From: an uncultured Candidatus Saccharibacteria bacterium
GTDB taxonomy: Bacteria > Patescibacteriota > Saccharimonadia > Saccharimonadales > Saccharimonadaceae
DNA length: 64,000 nt
Direction of reading: 5' to 3'
NCBI GenBank assembly: GCA_938039975.1
Contig: CALHTM010000024.1
Span: 1-64,000 of the forward strand
The position numbers were made by a program, and so were the translations under genes. Within the stretch, counting starts at the first letter, position 1. Every line of letters starts with the position of its first letter. Below, piece by piece: positions 16,084 to 24,846 of this stretch. A model generated the notes under the pieces. That model was not told where the DNA came from. It saw only the letters and a program-made list of their open reading frames with translations, and did no database searches.

Positions 16084-18195
16084 ATGGATATATTTGATGG
16101 TCTTAATGACGCGCAGAAAGCAGCTGTCGCTTATACGGACGGTCCGTTGTTGGTTTTGGCGGGCGCTGGCAGTGGTAAGACTAAAACTTTAACCCACCGT
16201 ATAGCTTATCTATTGACACACGAAAGAGTCTGGCCGAACGAAATTTTGGCGGTGACATTTACTAATAAAGCAGCTCGCGAGATGCGCGAGCGCTTGGCAG
16301 TTTTGATTGATCAGCCTAATACGCGGCAATTCATGCCGTGGATGGGTACATTTCACGGGATTTGCGTGCGAATTTTGCGGCGCGATGGGCCGGCGATTGG
16401 CGTGCCGTCGAATTTTATTATTTATGATGAAGCCGACCGTCAAGGATTGATCAAGCAAGCGATGAAACAGCTGTCAATTGCTCCTGATAAACTCAAACCA
16501 CGTTCTGTTAGCGCGGCAATTTCTAACGCTAAAAATGATTTACTTACGCCAGATGATTACGCGGTGGCGGCGCAATATCCGAATCAGCAGCATATCGCTA
16601 AGATTTATGATAGATACGAACAACTACGCAGCGAGGCTGGCGCCTTAGATTTCGATGATTTGTTGATCGAGACGGTGCGTTTGCTGCGCGATGCCAGTGA
16701 AATTCGCCAAAAGTATCGCCAGTACTTCAAGCATATTCTCATTGACGAGTACCAAGACACTAATGCTGCGCAGTATGCTATCGTTAAATACTTAGTCAAC
16801 GATGCGCGTAATATTTGCGTGGTCGGTGATGATTGGCAGTCGATTTACAGCTGGCGCGGGGCGGATTTCAAAAATATTCTTAATTTTGAACGGGACTTTC
16901 CTGGCGCAAAGGTGATCAAGTTAGAGCAAAATTATCGTTCAACAGGTGCTATCCTAGAGGCGGCGCAAAAGGTTATCGCCAAGAATGTCGAACGGACTGA
17001 CAAAAAACTCTGGACGGCGGCTGGCAATGGTGCGCCAGTGCAAGTTCAGGCGGTACGCGATGAGTCCGAGGAGGCTTACGTGGTGGCAAGCCGTATTGCG
17101 GCTCAAACCTCGATTGGTGCTCGCCGCTACGGTGATTTTGCGATATTGTACCGCACGAATGCGCAGAGTTTTGCTTTTGAGCGCGCCTTCATGCAGCAAA
17201 GAATTCCATATCAATTGGTTGGCGGCGTGCGCTTTTATGATCGCAAGGAAATCAAGGATATTATCGCCTATTTGCGTTTATTATATCAACCGAACGACCG
17301 GATGAGCTTTAGTCGAATTGCCAATGTGCCAGCGCGTGGTATCGGCGCGACTAGTCTAGAGAAATTCTTACGATGGCAAAACGATAACAATATGGACATC
17401 ATCGCTTCGCTGGTGAATGTCGAGCAAACTAGCGTTTTGACGCCGCGCGCCAAAAAATCATTATTGCGTCTGGGCGAGATTTTACGCGAATTGCAGGCGC
17501 TTGTTCTTTCTGATACTAGCCCAAGCGATATCATTGAAAAGCTAATTGAAAAGATTGCTTATCGAGATTATGTCATGGATGGAACGCCGCAGGCTGAAGA
17601 GCGTGATGATAATTTGAGCGTGCTCATAGCGGACGCTAAATCTTTCGCGACGTTGCCAGACTTTCTTGAAGAGGCAGCACTAATGAGCAGCGTCGATCAG
17701 CAAAGTGATGGTGAAAAGGTCACATTAATGACCTTGCATGCCGCTAAGGGACTGGAATTTCCGGTGGTTTTCATGGTCGGTATGGAGGATGGCTTGTTTC
17801 CGAGCGAGCGAGCGCTTGAAGAGGGTCCGCGCAATCTCGAGGAGGAGCGGCGCTTGTGCTACGTGGGTATGACGCGGGCGCGTGAAGAGTTATATCTGTT
17901 GTACGCGCAGAGCCGTGCGCAATTCGGCCTGCGATCGTACAATCAGCCGTCGCGTTTTCTCGACGATATGGGTATGGGATTGTTCGCGATTGAACCTAAC
18001 GCTATTGATTCGAGTCCAGCTTATAATGATTTTGACGAGCCAGTGATGAACTATGGTATTGGCGATCGAGTGTGCTCGCTGCAATTTGGCGATGGCGAGA
18101 TTATTGACATTGACGGCTTGGCAGTTAGTGTGAAGTTCAATAACGGTGCTGTCAAAAAGCTCAACGTTGAATACGCTCACCTCGAGAAGCTGTAG
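16084..18195 (+). CDS. pcrA: UvrD/PcrA-type DNA helicase
   Basis: The 703-residue superfamily 1A 3'-5' helicase acts in nucleotide excision repair and clearing of replication blocks. Motifs in order: LNDAQKAAV (Q motif), Walker A GAGSGKTKTL, LAVTFTNKAAREM (Ia), Walker B DEYQDTNAAQY, DDWQSIYSWRGAD (III), EQNYRST (IV), TLMTLHAAKGLEF (V) and YVGMTRAREELYLLYA (VI). The C-terminus has a small beta domain (DRVCSLQFGDGEIIDIDG) like the PcrA Tudor-like RNA-polymerase-binding domain. Start at ATG 16084 is chosen from promoter position; ATG 16075 would add three residues. UvrA is encoded at 44186. Confidence 0.95.
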   Translation: MDIFDGLNDAQKAAVAYTDGPLLVLAGAGSGKTKTLTHRIAYLLTHERVWPNEILAVTFTNKAAREMRERLAVLIDQPNTRQFMPWMGTFHGICVRILRRDGPAIGVPSNFIIYDEADRQGLIKQAMKQLSIAPDKLKPRSVSAAISNAKNDLLTPDDYAVAAQYPNQQHIAKIYDRYEQLRSEAGALDFDDLLIETVRLLRDASEIRQKYRQYFKHILIDEYQDTNAAQYAIVKYLVNDARNICVVGDDWQSIYSWRGADFKNILNFERDFPGAKVIKLEQNYRSTGAILEAAQKVIAKNVERTDKKLWTAAGNGAPVQVQAVRDESEEAYVVASRIAAQTSIGARRYGDFAILYRTNAQSFAFERAFMQQRIPYQLVGGVRFYDRKEIKDIIAYLRLLYQPNDRMSFSRIANVPARGIGATSLEKFLRWQNDNNMDIIASLVNVEQTSVLTPRAKKSLLRLGEILRELQALVLSDTSPSDIIEKLIEKIAYRDYVMDGTPQAEERDDNLSVLIADAKSFATLPDFLEEAALMSSVDQQSDGEKVTLMTLHAAKGLEFPVVFMVGMEDGLFPSERALEEGPRNLEEERRLCYVGMTRAREELYLLYAQSRAQFGLRSYNQPSRFLDDMGMGLFAIEPNAIDSSPAYNDFDEPVMNYGIGDRVCSLQFGDGEIIDIDGLAVSVKFNNGAVKKLNVEYAHLEKL

Positions 18196-18215
18196 CAAAA
18201 TAATCAATCTTTTGC

Positions 18216-18246
18216 TATAATTATGACTGCGCGCTAGTTTGCGCGC
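18216..18246 (+). promoter_or_regulatory. Promoter and 5'-terminal hairpin of the rpfB-like gene
   Basis: TGCTATAAT (box at 18216-18221) predicts transcription from about 18228. A perfect 6-bp stem GCGCGC (18229-18234 with 18241-18246) around a 6-nt loop follows at once, so the mRNA would begin with a hairpin and a leader of about 25 nt without a Shine-Dalgarno sequence. Confidence 0.55.
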
Positions 18247-18252
18247 CTACGT

Positions 18253-19410
18253 ATGAAAAGTATTGCGAGAATGAAATTACGTTGGCTGATAACCGGCTCT
18301 ATGTTGTTAGCTTTGGCTGGGTTGTCTGTTTATACAGCAATTATGCCAAAAGCACGGGCTGACGAGCGTAGCCTAGCGGTCGGTGAGCATATTATTACCG
18401 TTCATGATGACGGTCAAAGTAAAGGATTTATTACCAAAAAACAGACCTTGCGCGAAGCTCTCGCTGAGGCAGCTATCAAACTAGATCGTAACGATCGGAC
18501 CGAGCCAAATATTGATGAGCGCTTGGTAGCAAATTCATATAACGTTAATATTTATCGAGCCCGAACGGTGGTTGTCAAGGATGGCTCTCAGCTCACTAAA
18601 ATTATTACATCGTACCGTACTGGAAAGCAGATAGTTAAACAAGCTGGCATTGCTGTACGCGATGAAGATATTCTAACCTTGTCGCAGTCTAATAGTCCAA
18701 TGCGCGATAGCGCAGCAGAAGTGCTGTCCATTAAGCGAGCAACGCCATTCAATTTTGATTTCTACGGTAAAAAAACCATTTCTTATACGCAAGCCAAAAC
18801 CGTTGGCGAGATGTTAGCTGAAAAGCACATTAAAATGTCTGCCAATGACGTCATTGTTCCGAATAAAGATACAAAAATATCTAGAGGCATGAATGTTCGC
18901 CTGTATCGTAACGGCACGCAGACAGTTACCGTTGACGAGAATATACAGTTTGAGACTGAACAGATCAAGGACATTAATCGCGATAAAGGATACAAAGAAA
19001 TTCAAACTAAAGGGGTTAACGGCAAGCGTACAGTTACGTATGAGATTAACGTCCAAAACGGCGTTGAAGTATCACGCCGCGAGATCAATAGCAACATTAT
19101 TCAGCAGCCAGTTAAGCAAGTAGAAATTATTGGTGCTAAAACTTCAGCTACGTTTAATGGCAGTTTCGCTGAAGCTTTGGCGCGTTTGCGTAGCTGCGAG
19201 GGTAGTTATACATCAGATACAGGTAACGGTTATTATGGTGCGTATCAATTTGATAAGAGTACATGGGGTAATTTCGGAGGCTACAATAATCCTGCTCAAG
19301 CTCCGGCTGATGTCCAAGATCAGAAAGCATGGGAGACTTATAAGAGGAGGGGCTGGCAACCTTGGCCGTCTTGTAAAATTAAAATGGGATTACAGGATAT
19401 ATATCGGTAG
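18253..19410 (+). CDS. rpfB: RpfB-like resuscitation-promoting factor (DUF348 x3, G5, Rpf domain)
   Basis: The 385-residue exported protein has a signal or anchor helix (LRWLITGSMLLALAGLSVYTAI), three DUF348 ubiquitin-like units (about residues 45-220; for example GFITKKQTLREALAE, KIITSYRTGKQIVKQAGI, ISYTQAKTVGEMLAE), a G5 domain (about 220-295) and a C-terminal Rpf lysozyme-like domain (about 298-385) with the catalytic Glu in LRSCEGSY and the NGYYGAYQF/WGNFGGY pattern. This is the domain order of mycobacterial RpfB, a muralytic enzyme that wakes dormant cells. The downstream G5-3D and ksgA genes complete a neighbourhood known from Actinobacteria. A 5'-terminal hairpin lies in its leader. 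Confidence 0.92.
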   Translation: MKSIARMKLRWLITGSMLLALAGLSVYTAIMPKARADERSLAVGEHIITVHDDGQSKGFITKKQTLREALAEAAIKLDRNDRTEPNIDERLVANSYNVNIYRARTVVVKDGSQLTKIITSYRTGKQIVKQAGIAVRDEDILTLSQSNSPMRDSAAEVLSIKRATPFNFDFYGKKTISYTQAKTVGEMLAEKHIKMSANDVIVPNKDTKISRGMNVRLYRNGTQTVTVDENIQFETEQIKDINRDKGYKEIQTKGVNGKRTVTYEINVQNGVEVSRREINSNIIQQPVKQVEIIGAKTSATFNGSFAEALARLRSCEGSYTSDTGNGYYGAYQFDKSTWGNFGGYNNPAQAPADVQDQKAWETYKRRGWQPWPSCKIKMGLQDIYR

Positions 19411-19436
19411 TTATTGATTGTCTGCGACGTTACTGA

Positions 19437-19465
19437 TTGACATTTGACGCATAATTTGTTATAAT
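19437..19465 (+). promoter_or_regulatory. Promoter of the G5-3D gene
   Basis: TTGACA (19437-19442), a 17-nt spacer with TGT before the box, and TATAAT (19460-19465) match the consensus almost perfectly. AGGAGA at 19468-19473 precedes GTG 19482, so this gene has a short leader. Confidence 0.75.
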
Positions 19466-19481
19466 ATAGGAGATACAGTGG

Positions 19482-20552
19482 GTGATTTTGAATAAAATGA
19501 GCTTAAATCGATATTATCAACGTATTTGCTGTTGTGTTTTTGGTGCGGTCTTGGCAATCTCTAGTACTGGTATGTTATCGTTTTTTGCGAATACTGCGGC
19601 GGCAGATAGTCCAGCTGCGGTTAAAGCACAACCATCTAGTCATATAATCACCATTTACGACGGTGGCCGGGAGCAATCGATAATCACTAAGGCATCGACA
19701 GTGCAGAAAGCTCTAGAAGAATTCGGCGCAAGATTGGATAAACAGCATGATATTGTCGAACCGGGTCTGGATACACCGATTACCAACAATGGCTTCAAAA
19801 TAAATATTTATCGGGCGCGGACGATAACGATTGTCGAAGGTGCTCGCCGCATGCGAGTCAATACGGCAGCACAGACGCCAACGCAGATTGCGCAAGCTGC
19901 GGGGATTGTTTTGTATCGTGAGGATAAAGTTCGATTTACGCCGCCAGAGGATGTCGCTTTGGATGGGTCGAGCTTGCTAATGAGGATTACGCGGGCAACT
20001 CGGCGTACTGTGACTGCCGAGGAAGAAATTGATTTCCCGGTTGAGCAAACACGCGACGACAGCCAGCCTCTTGGTTATCGCCAGGTAAAGCAGGCGGGAG
20101 CTAAAGGGTTGCGCAAATTGACTTATAAAGTTGAAGTGCGCGATGGTGATGAAATTAGCCGTCAGCAAATTTCTAGCGAAATTATCAAGCAGCCTAAAAA
20201 GCAGATCGAAGTAGTCGGCACTAAGCCGAAAAATCCATTGACCAAAGGCAAGGGCGCGCAAATATTCACCGATTCTAAAGGCGTGGCACACCGTGAAACC
20301 TATTATGATTTACCGATGAATATTGTTGCTAACGCCTGCGGCGGCGGTGGTTATACGGTGCGGACGGATGGCGCCAAGGTGGACAAGGACGGTTATATTT
20401 TGGTGGCGGCAAATTACGGTAATTATCCGCGCTGTTCGGTAGTGGAAACCAGTATGGGTCCTGGCAAAGTGTATGATACCGGCGGCTTTGCGGCCCGGCA
20501 TCCGCATGGGTTTGACCTGGCGACTGATTGGACGAACGGGGACGGACGTTAG
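19482..20552 (+). CDS. YabE-like G5-3D cell-wall protein
   Basis: The 356-residue exported protein has an N-terminal hydrophobic helix (CCCVFGAVLAISSTGMLSFF), two DUF348 units (SIITKASTVQKALEEFGA and a second near AQTPTQIAQAAGI), a G5 domain (EEEIDFPVEQTRDDS to QPKKQIEVVGTKP) and a C-terminal 3D domain (SVVETSMGPGKVYDTGGFA, HPHGFDLATDW) with its conserved aspartates. The 3D domain is related to MltA/EXPN-type lytic transglycosylases, so this is a likely peptidoglycan-cleaving partner of the RpfB-like protein. GTG 19482 is used; ATG 19497 is possible. ksgA follows immediately. Confidence 0.88.
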   Translation: MILNKMSLNRYYQRICCCVFGAVLAISSTGMLSFFANTAAADSPAAVKAQPSSHIITIYDGGREQSIITKASTVQKALEEFGARLDKQHDIVEPGLDTPITNNGFKINIYRARTITIVEGARRMRVNTAAQTPTQIAQAAGIVLYREDKVRFTPPEDVALDGSSLLMRITRATRRTVTAEEEIDFPVEQTRDDSQPLGYRQVKQAGAKGLRKLTYKVEVRDGDEISRQQISSEIIKQPKKQIEVVGTKPKNPLTKGKGAQIFTDSKGVAHRETYYDLPMNIVANACGGGGYTVRTDGAKVDKDGYILVAANYGNYPRCSVVETSMGPGKVYDTGGFAARHPHGFDLATDWTNGDGR

Positions 20553-21341
20553 ATGGTGTTAGCGCGTGGGCCGAAAAAAGAATTAGGCCAGCACTGGCTG
20601 CGCGACCCAGAAATCTTGGCGGAGATTGCCGAGGCGGCGGAACTTGGTGAAGACGATGTGGTGTTGGAGATTGGGCCGGGGCTCGGCACTTTGACTAGTC
20701 GGTTATTGGCACGATCTCAGTGCGTGGTGGCGGTGGAATTTGACGTAGATTTGGCACGCAAATTGCCGGGGCAGTTTCCTGGTAAAAACCTGGAAGTGAT
20801 CAATGAAGATATTTTGCAATTTGATTTGAATCAGCTGCCGGCTGGCTACAAAGTGGTCGCCAATGTGCCATACTATATCACTAGCAAAATTGTCGAGAAG
20901 TTGATGACGGCGAAAAATAAACCAAGTTTGGCAGTACTGCTGGTGCAAAAAGAAGTTGCTGAGCGTATCGCGGCTGAGCCTGGCGAAATGAGTATTTTAG
21001 CGGTTAGCGCGCAGCTATTTGCTGAGGCAGAACTCGATATTGAAGTACCGCGGCAATTTTTCACGCCGCCGCCAAAAGTTGATTCACAAGTGGTGGTATT
21101 GAGGACTCGCACCGAACCACTGGTTGCTTCTGAAGACCAGAAAGATTTTTTCCGTGTTGTCAAAGCTGGCTTTTCAGCTAAGCGTAAAAAACTACGCTCT
21201 AGCTTGAGCGGCGGACTGGGTGTCAGTAAAGCTAGCGCCGAACAGTTGCTGAAAAAGGCTAATATTTCACCCGATGTCCGTGCCGAAGATTTGGCGATTG
21301 ACGATTGGCAGCGGCTGCTTAAAGAATGGCGGGCGCAATGA
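20553..21341 (+). CDS. ksgA: 16S rRNA dimethyladenosine transferase
   Basis: The 262-residue SAM-dependent enzyme dimethylates two adjacent adenosines in the 3'-terminal helix of 16S rRNA, a late small-subunit maturation step. Visible motifs: LGQHWLRDPEIL, the SAM-binding VLEIGPGLGTLTSRLL, ANVPYYITSKIVEKL (the NVPYY catalytic motif of KsgA), LVQKEVAERIAA and FFTPPPKVDSQVV. It starts directly after the stop of the G5-3D gene and overlaps the next gene by an ATGA. A divergent paralogue of the Erm type is at 61864-62595. Confidence 0.96.
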   Translation: MVLARGPKKELGQHWLRDPEILAEIAEAAELGEDDVVLEIGPGLGTLTSRLLARSQCVVAVEFDVDLARKLPGQFPGKNLEVINEDILQFDLNQLPAGYKVVANVPYYITSKIVEKLMTAKNKPSLAVLLVQKEVAERIAAEPGEMSILAVSAQLFAEAELDIEVPRQFFTPPPKVDSQVVVLRTRTEPLVASEDQKDFFRVVKAGFSAKRKKLRSSLSGGLGVSKASAEQLLKKANISPDVRAEDLAIDDWQRLLKEWRAQ

Positions 21342-22084
21342 TTACAGCAGACCAGCCGACGTGTTTTCCGCCTGATCTATTGGTTGCGGTTTCATCGAAA
21401 GACGACGGCACCATGCTCAACCGTATTCGCGGTCGTCACGTAGCCGAGGTACTGGAGAATCGGCGGCGGTTTTGCGATCAAATTGGCATTAATTACGACG
21501 ACGTTGTCTATCACGTGATTTCATATGACCAAGCACAAACTTTTGATAATATTGCTGAAGTCACTGAAACTGACACAGTGAAATACAATAACGAGGGGAT
21601 TTTTGCTGACGCGCTATATACCGAAACGGCTGGCATCGGCTTATTTTTGCCAGTGGCGGACTGTATCGCCACCGTCATTTATGATCCAAAGCGTCGGGCG
21701 CTTATGTTGGTGCATTTGGGCCGGCATTCGACGGTTGCGCAGTTGATGTCTCAGGCCGTTCAGTATTTTGTCGAGCGCGGTAGCCAGGCAAAAGATTTAC
21801 AAATTTGGATGTCGCCAAGCATCACGCAGAAAAATTATCGTATGGATTATTTTGATCATACAAATGATACGAATTGGCACAATTTCTGCCGTCAAACGGC
21901 TGACGGAATTTATCTGGATATGCAAGGATTTAATCGTTCGTTGGCTATACAGGCGGGCGTTCCGGCTAATAATATTGTCATTTCGCCAATTGATACGGCG
22001 GATGATCCAAATTATTTCTCACATTCAGCTGGTGATACAGGGGGAAGATTCGCAGTGCTAGCAGAGATAAAATCTACTAAATAA
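21338..22084 (+). CDS. YfiH/DUF152 laccase-domain family protein
   Basis: The 248-residue protein matches the multicopper-polyphenol-oxidase-like family (COG1496; LACC1/YfiH), members of which act as purine nucleoside phosphorylases or adenosine deaminases. Segments seen: PVADCIATVIYDPKRRALMLVHLG, with the conserved Cys and His that bind zinc, and a C-terminal SAGDTGGRFAVLAEIK corresponding to the family's GR-containing end. The usual HxGWRG is changed to HLGRHS. ATG 21338 overlaps the ksgA stop; a slightly longer start at 21326 is possible. Exact substrate is unknown. Confidence 0.78.
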   Translation: MITADQPTCFPPDLLVAVSSKDDGTMLNRIRGRHVAEVLENRRRFCDQIGINYDDVVYHVISYDQAQTFDNIAEVTETDTVKYNNEGIFADALYTETAGIGLFLPVADCIATVIYDPKRRALMLVHLGRHSTVAQLMSQAVQYFVERGSQAKDLQIWMSPSITQKNYRMDYFDHTNDTNWHNFCRQTADGIYLDMQGFNRSLAIQAGVPANNIVISPIDTADDPNYFSHSAGDTGGRFAVLAEIKSTK

Positions 22085-22159
22085 GCTCCAAAACGTCATG
22101 GCAATGTTGTGTGCTATCTTGATTAGTATTAGTATATTGCTAAAAAAATAAAGTATAAG

Positions 22160-22165
22160 TATAAT
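22160..22165 (+). promoter_or_regulatory. -10 box of the first BspA-like gene
   Basis: TATAAT ends 8 nt before ATG 22174. Confidence 0.65.
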
Positions 22166-22173
22166 GGTATCAA

Positions 22174-23685
22174 ATGAATAGATGTTGGAAAACAAAAAGG
22201 CTGGAATTTGGATTGGCCATCAAGGCGTTAGCCGTGACAATAGGTGTGCTAGCAGCGTTTTCTGGTCCGATATTTTATCCGACAAAAGCTGTCGCCGACG
22301 CCATCAATGACACAGATTTTGTGTTTACCGTGGATACGCGCAAATCTGGGTCGCCAGATACCCAGTTCGTCATTCCGATAAGAGGAGGCGGATATAATTA
22401 TACTATCGATTGTAATAATGATGGCACGGTCGAAGCAACCGCTCAGACCGGATCTTATACTTGCAGCTACGCTACACCTGGTGTGTATACGATTCGTATC
22501 GGAGGTATATTTCCAGAGTTTTATCTCAATAACAGCGGCGATAAACTGAAGATGATTTCTATTGATCAGTGGGGGAAGAATAAATGGAGATCGTTGGTAG
22601 CTTCATTTTACGGTGCTGCAAATATGGATGTAAAGGCGATTGACACTCCCGATTTGTCACAGACTGACTCGATATACTCTGTCTTTAGAGGCAGCACTTC
22701 CCTCAAGGGTGAGAATGCTAACTGGAATTGGAACACCTCGACCATTACTAACATGGGTGGAGTGTTTAGCGATACTGAAAATTTCAATCAAAACATCGGA
22801 TCGTGGGATGTCTCTAACGTTGTTTTTGCTGGCGGTTTATTTAATAACGCGACAGCATTTAATAATGGCGGCAGCGATTCAATTAAAAACTGGAACACTG
22901 GCAAGATGACTGCGATGAATGCAATATTTCAAAATGCAGTTAAATTTAATCAGCCGATAGGATCGTGGAACGTTTCGAAAGCCGAGCTGATGAGCGAAAT
23001 GTTTAATGGCGCTCGCGCCTTTAATCAATCTTTGGCAAATTGGCGGCTAGATTCGCTCGTTTCGACAACTGGTTTACCAAACAGTCCTTGGTCTGGCGCC
23101 CCTAGAATGCTGGATAATAGCGGTTTATCTATGAAAAATTATGATGATACTTTAATTTCGTGGAATGCTCGGTCGACTAATTCTCCGCTTATACTAGGAG
23201 CCGCTGGGTTAAAGTATTGTGCTGCTGATACGTCTAGGGCAAACCTGATCAAAGCAACTGCTAATGGCGGACATGGTTGGACTATCAATGGTGACGCAAA
23301 AGAATGTCCGAAGCATACTGTAGTTTTTGATACCCAGGGCGGAATGGCAATTGCCAACCAAGAAGTTGCTTTTACTGATAAAATTACCGCGCCAGCTGTG
23401 CCAAACCGGCAGGGTTATACTTTTGCTGGGTGGTATACGGATAACACTTTTGCAAGAGCCTGGAACTTTGCTGTCGATACCATGCCAGACAGTAATTTGA
23501 CTTTATATGCAAAGTGGATCGAGAATCCTAAGTCTGTTGCAACAAGCAGTGGCGCTTCGGAAAACAATTCAAGCTCATCGACCAAGCTAGCCGAGACTGG
23601 TGTGGATGCGGGAATATTTTTCTCTGCAGCAGTTGCATTTATAGCGGTTGGTTCTATCGCGATTAAGCTGATTAAACGAAGATAG
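22174..23685 (+). CDS. BspA-like (DUF285) wall-anchored surface protein, copy 1
   Basis: The 503-residue exported protein has an N-terminal signal (AIKALAVTIGVLAAFSGPIF, cleavage near KAVADA), a PKD-like segment, DUF285/BspA-type repeats with the typical FNQNIGSWDVSNV and FNQPIGSWNVSKA phrases, a Listeria-Bacteroides (Flg_new) repeat (YTFAGWYTDNTFARAWNF, LTLYAKW) and a sorting signal near residue 472: LAETG, a hydrophobic stretch and KRR. LAETG fits class E sortases (LAXTG). These repeats occur in surface proteins of mycoplasmas and oral bacteria, where they mediate attachment. It is about half identical to the protein at 24847-26334. Confidence 0.9.
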   Translation: MNRCWKTKRLEFGLAIKALAVTIGVLAAFSGPIFYPTKAVADAINDTDFVFTVDTRKSGSPDTQFVIPIRGGGYNYTIDCNNDGTVEATAQTGSYTCSYATPGVYTIRIGGIFPEFYLNNSGDKLKMISIDQWGKNKWRSLVASFYGAANMDVKAIDTPDLSQTDSIYSVFRGSTSLKGENANWNWNTSTITNMGGVFSDTENFNQNIGSWDVSNVVFAGGLFNNATAFNNGGSDSIKNWNTGKMTAMNAIFQNAVKFNQPIGSWNVSKAELMSEMFNGARAFNQSLANWRLDSLVSTTGLPNSPWSGAPRMLDNSGLSMKNYDDTLISWNARSTNSPLILGAAGLKYCAADTSRANLIKATANGGHGWTINGDAKECPKHTVVFDTQGGMAIANQEVAFTDKITAPAVPNRQGYTFAGWYTDNTFARAWNFAVDTMPDSNLTLYAKWIENPKSVATSSGASENNSSSSTKLAETGVDAGIFFSAAVAFIAVGSIAIKLIKRR

Positions 23686-23744
23686 CTTGCAAGTGGTAAC
23701 TGTATTTATATGATTAAAGTAATCTTGATAGCTGTTTAGCGCTG

Positions 23745-24752
23745 TCAGGGCTGTAGATTAATTCTTGATAATTTTATCATCTGCCCAAAGTATGCCGGAT
23801 TGGCTACGGATACGTTGTGCGTACTATCTTCGACTAGTACGCCGCGAATATCTAAGCCAGGGAATTTCTGACTAAGCGACGTTATAAGCTTGCGTATATT
23901 TTTTGAGCTGTTATCATTCATGCGGCTTAATTCCGGCGCAAAAAGGGTGACGGGCGTGCCAGGCTGCAGCTTATTGAGTGAATTTTTGAGATCTTCAACA
24001 AAACCACTGTGCGACATCGCAATTACGTCTCTCAGCTGAATTAACAGCGGCACGGCTGGCATTTTTTCTCCGTCGTTTTTTCGCCAAGCTTTCTGAGCTT
24101 CGGAATCGAGTGAATATTTGATATATCTTGATAGGTCAATTGTTTCTGCCAATTGCGCTGCTGCAATAAATGTGCCTAGCGGTTTTTGCCAGCTTGGCGC
24201 ATCATCTATGGAAATATATTTGACAGTTTCAGGATTATCAAGAACGCCAGGTGTAGCCGCTGCAAGCCTACTGCCGAATGAATGTCCAACTATACCTACC
24301 CGGTCGCTATAACAAGTTAGGTATCTATTTAGCTCTGGCGCTATTTCTTCTGCTAAGGCCGAGAAACTACCGGTTTCTAGAATTTTATCAGCAACACTCT
24401 TTTTCATAGAGCTGGTTGGTAGCGTCAAGACTGAAGCTGGATTTCCTTGTTCGTCGCGACAGGCATAGGCTATTTCGGCCATCTCTAGCTGTGCTGCTGT
24501 CGCTGTAGGGTTTCCCATGAACCCAGTTCCGTAGACGATAGTATTGCAGGACGGGCCATTGCCAAATTCAACCAAAGTCATAGCCATACCCCCTAGAGCG
24601 CTTGGTATGAAATGTTGTTCAATCCTCTCCATGAGTCTTGCTCGCTCTCTGCTAGGAGTTCTGTCGATTACCCCAGAAGTAGGTTCTCTGTTATTTCCCG
24701 AGAATATAGTACAAGGAATCCTTTCGGCTGCGTAGTTGGGCGACCTTCTCAT
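23745..24752 (-). CDS. Alpha/beta hydrolase
   Basis: The 335-residue protein contains the nucleophile elbow VGIVGHSFGSRLA (GxSxG) and a likely catalytic His near the C-terminus (EDSTHNVSVANP), with ELSRMNDNSS a possible acid region. An oxyanion-type segment TIVYGTGFMGNP precedes. No signal peptide is seen, so it is probably cytosolic. The frame could start at TTG 24788, but that TTG is the first base of a perfect -35 box; ATG 24752, 7 nt after the -10, is preferred. It is divergent from the second BspA-like gene and converges on the first. Substrate unknown. Confidence 0.85.
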   Translation of the reverse strand: MRRSPNYAAERIPCTIFSGNNREPTSGVIDRTPSRERARLMERIEQHFIPSALGGMAMTLVEFGNGPSCNTIVYGTGFMGNPTATAAQLEMAEIAYACRDEQGNPASVLTLPTSSMKKSVADKILETGSFSALAEEIAPELNRYLTCYSDRVGIVGHSFGSRLAAATPGVLDNPETVKYISIDDAPSWQKPLGTFIAAAQLAETIDLSRYIKYSLDSEAQKAWRKNDGEKMPAVPLLIQLRDVIAMSHSGFVEDLKNSLNKLQPGTPVTLFAPELSRMNDNSSKNIRKLITSLSQKFPGLDIRGVLVEDSTHNVSVANPAYFGQMIKLSRINLQP

Positions 24753-24759
24753 AAATATT

Positions 24760-24788
24760 GTTATAGTATATAATTTTTCTATTGTCAA
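24760..24788 (-). promoter_or_regulatory. Promoter of the alpha/beta hydrolase gene
   Basis: On the minus strand: TTGACA (24788-24783), a 17-nt spacer, TATAAC (24765-24760), then 7 nt to ATG 24752. It shares a 94-nt intergenic region with the divergent BspA-like promoter. Confidence 0.75.
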
Positions 24789-24809
24789 ATAATCTCGTCG
24801 TAAAACCCA

Positions 24810-24838
24810 TTGCTAAAAATCTAAAGCATAAGTATACT
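24810..24838 (+). promoter_or_regulatory. Promoter of the second BspA-like gene
   Basis: TTGCTA (24810-24815), a 17-nt spacer and TATACT (24833-24838) end 8 nt before GTG 24847, supporting a leaderless GTG start. Confidence 0.65.
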
Positions 24839-24846
24839 AATAACCA

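Noticed and set aside
18224..18238. A 4-codon mini-ORF in the leader of the RpfB-like gene
   Set aside because: Its ATG lies 2 nt after the -10 box, upstream of the expected transcription start.
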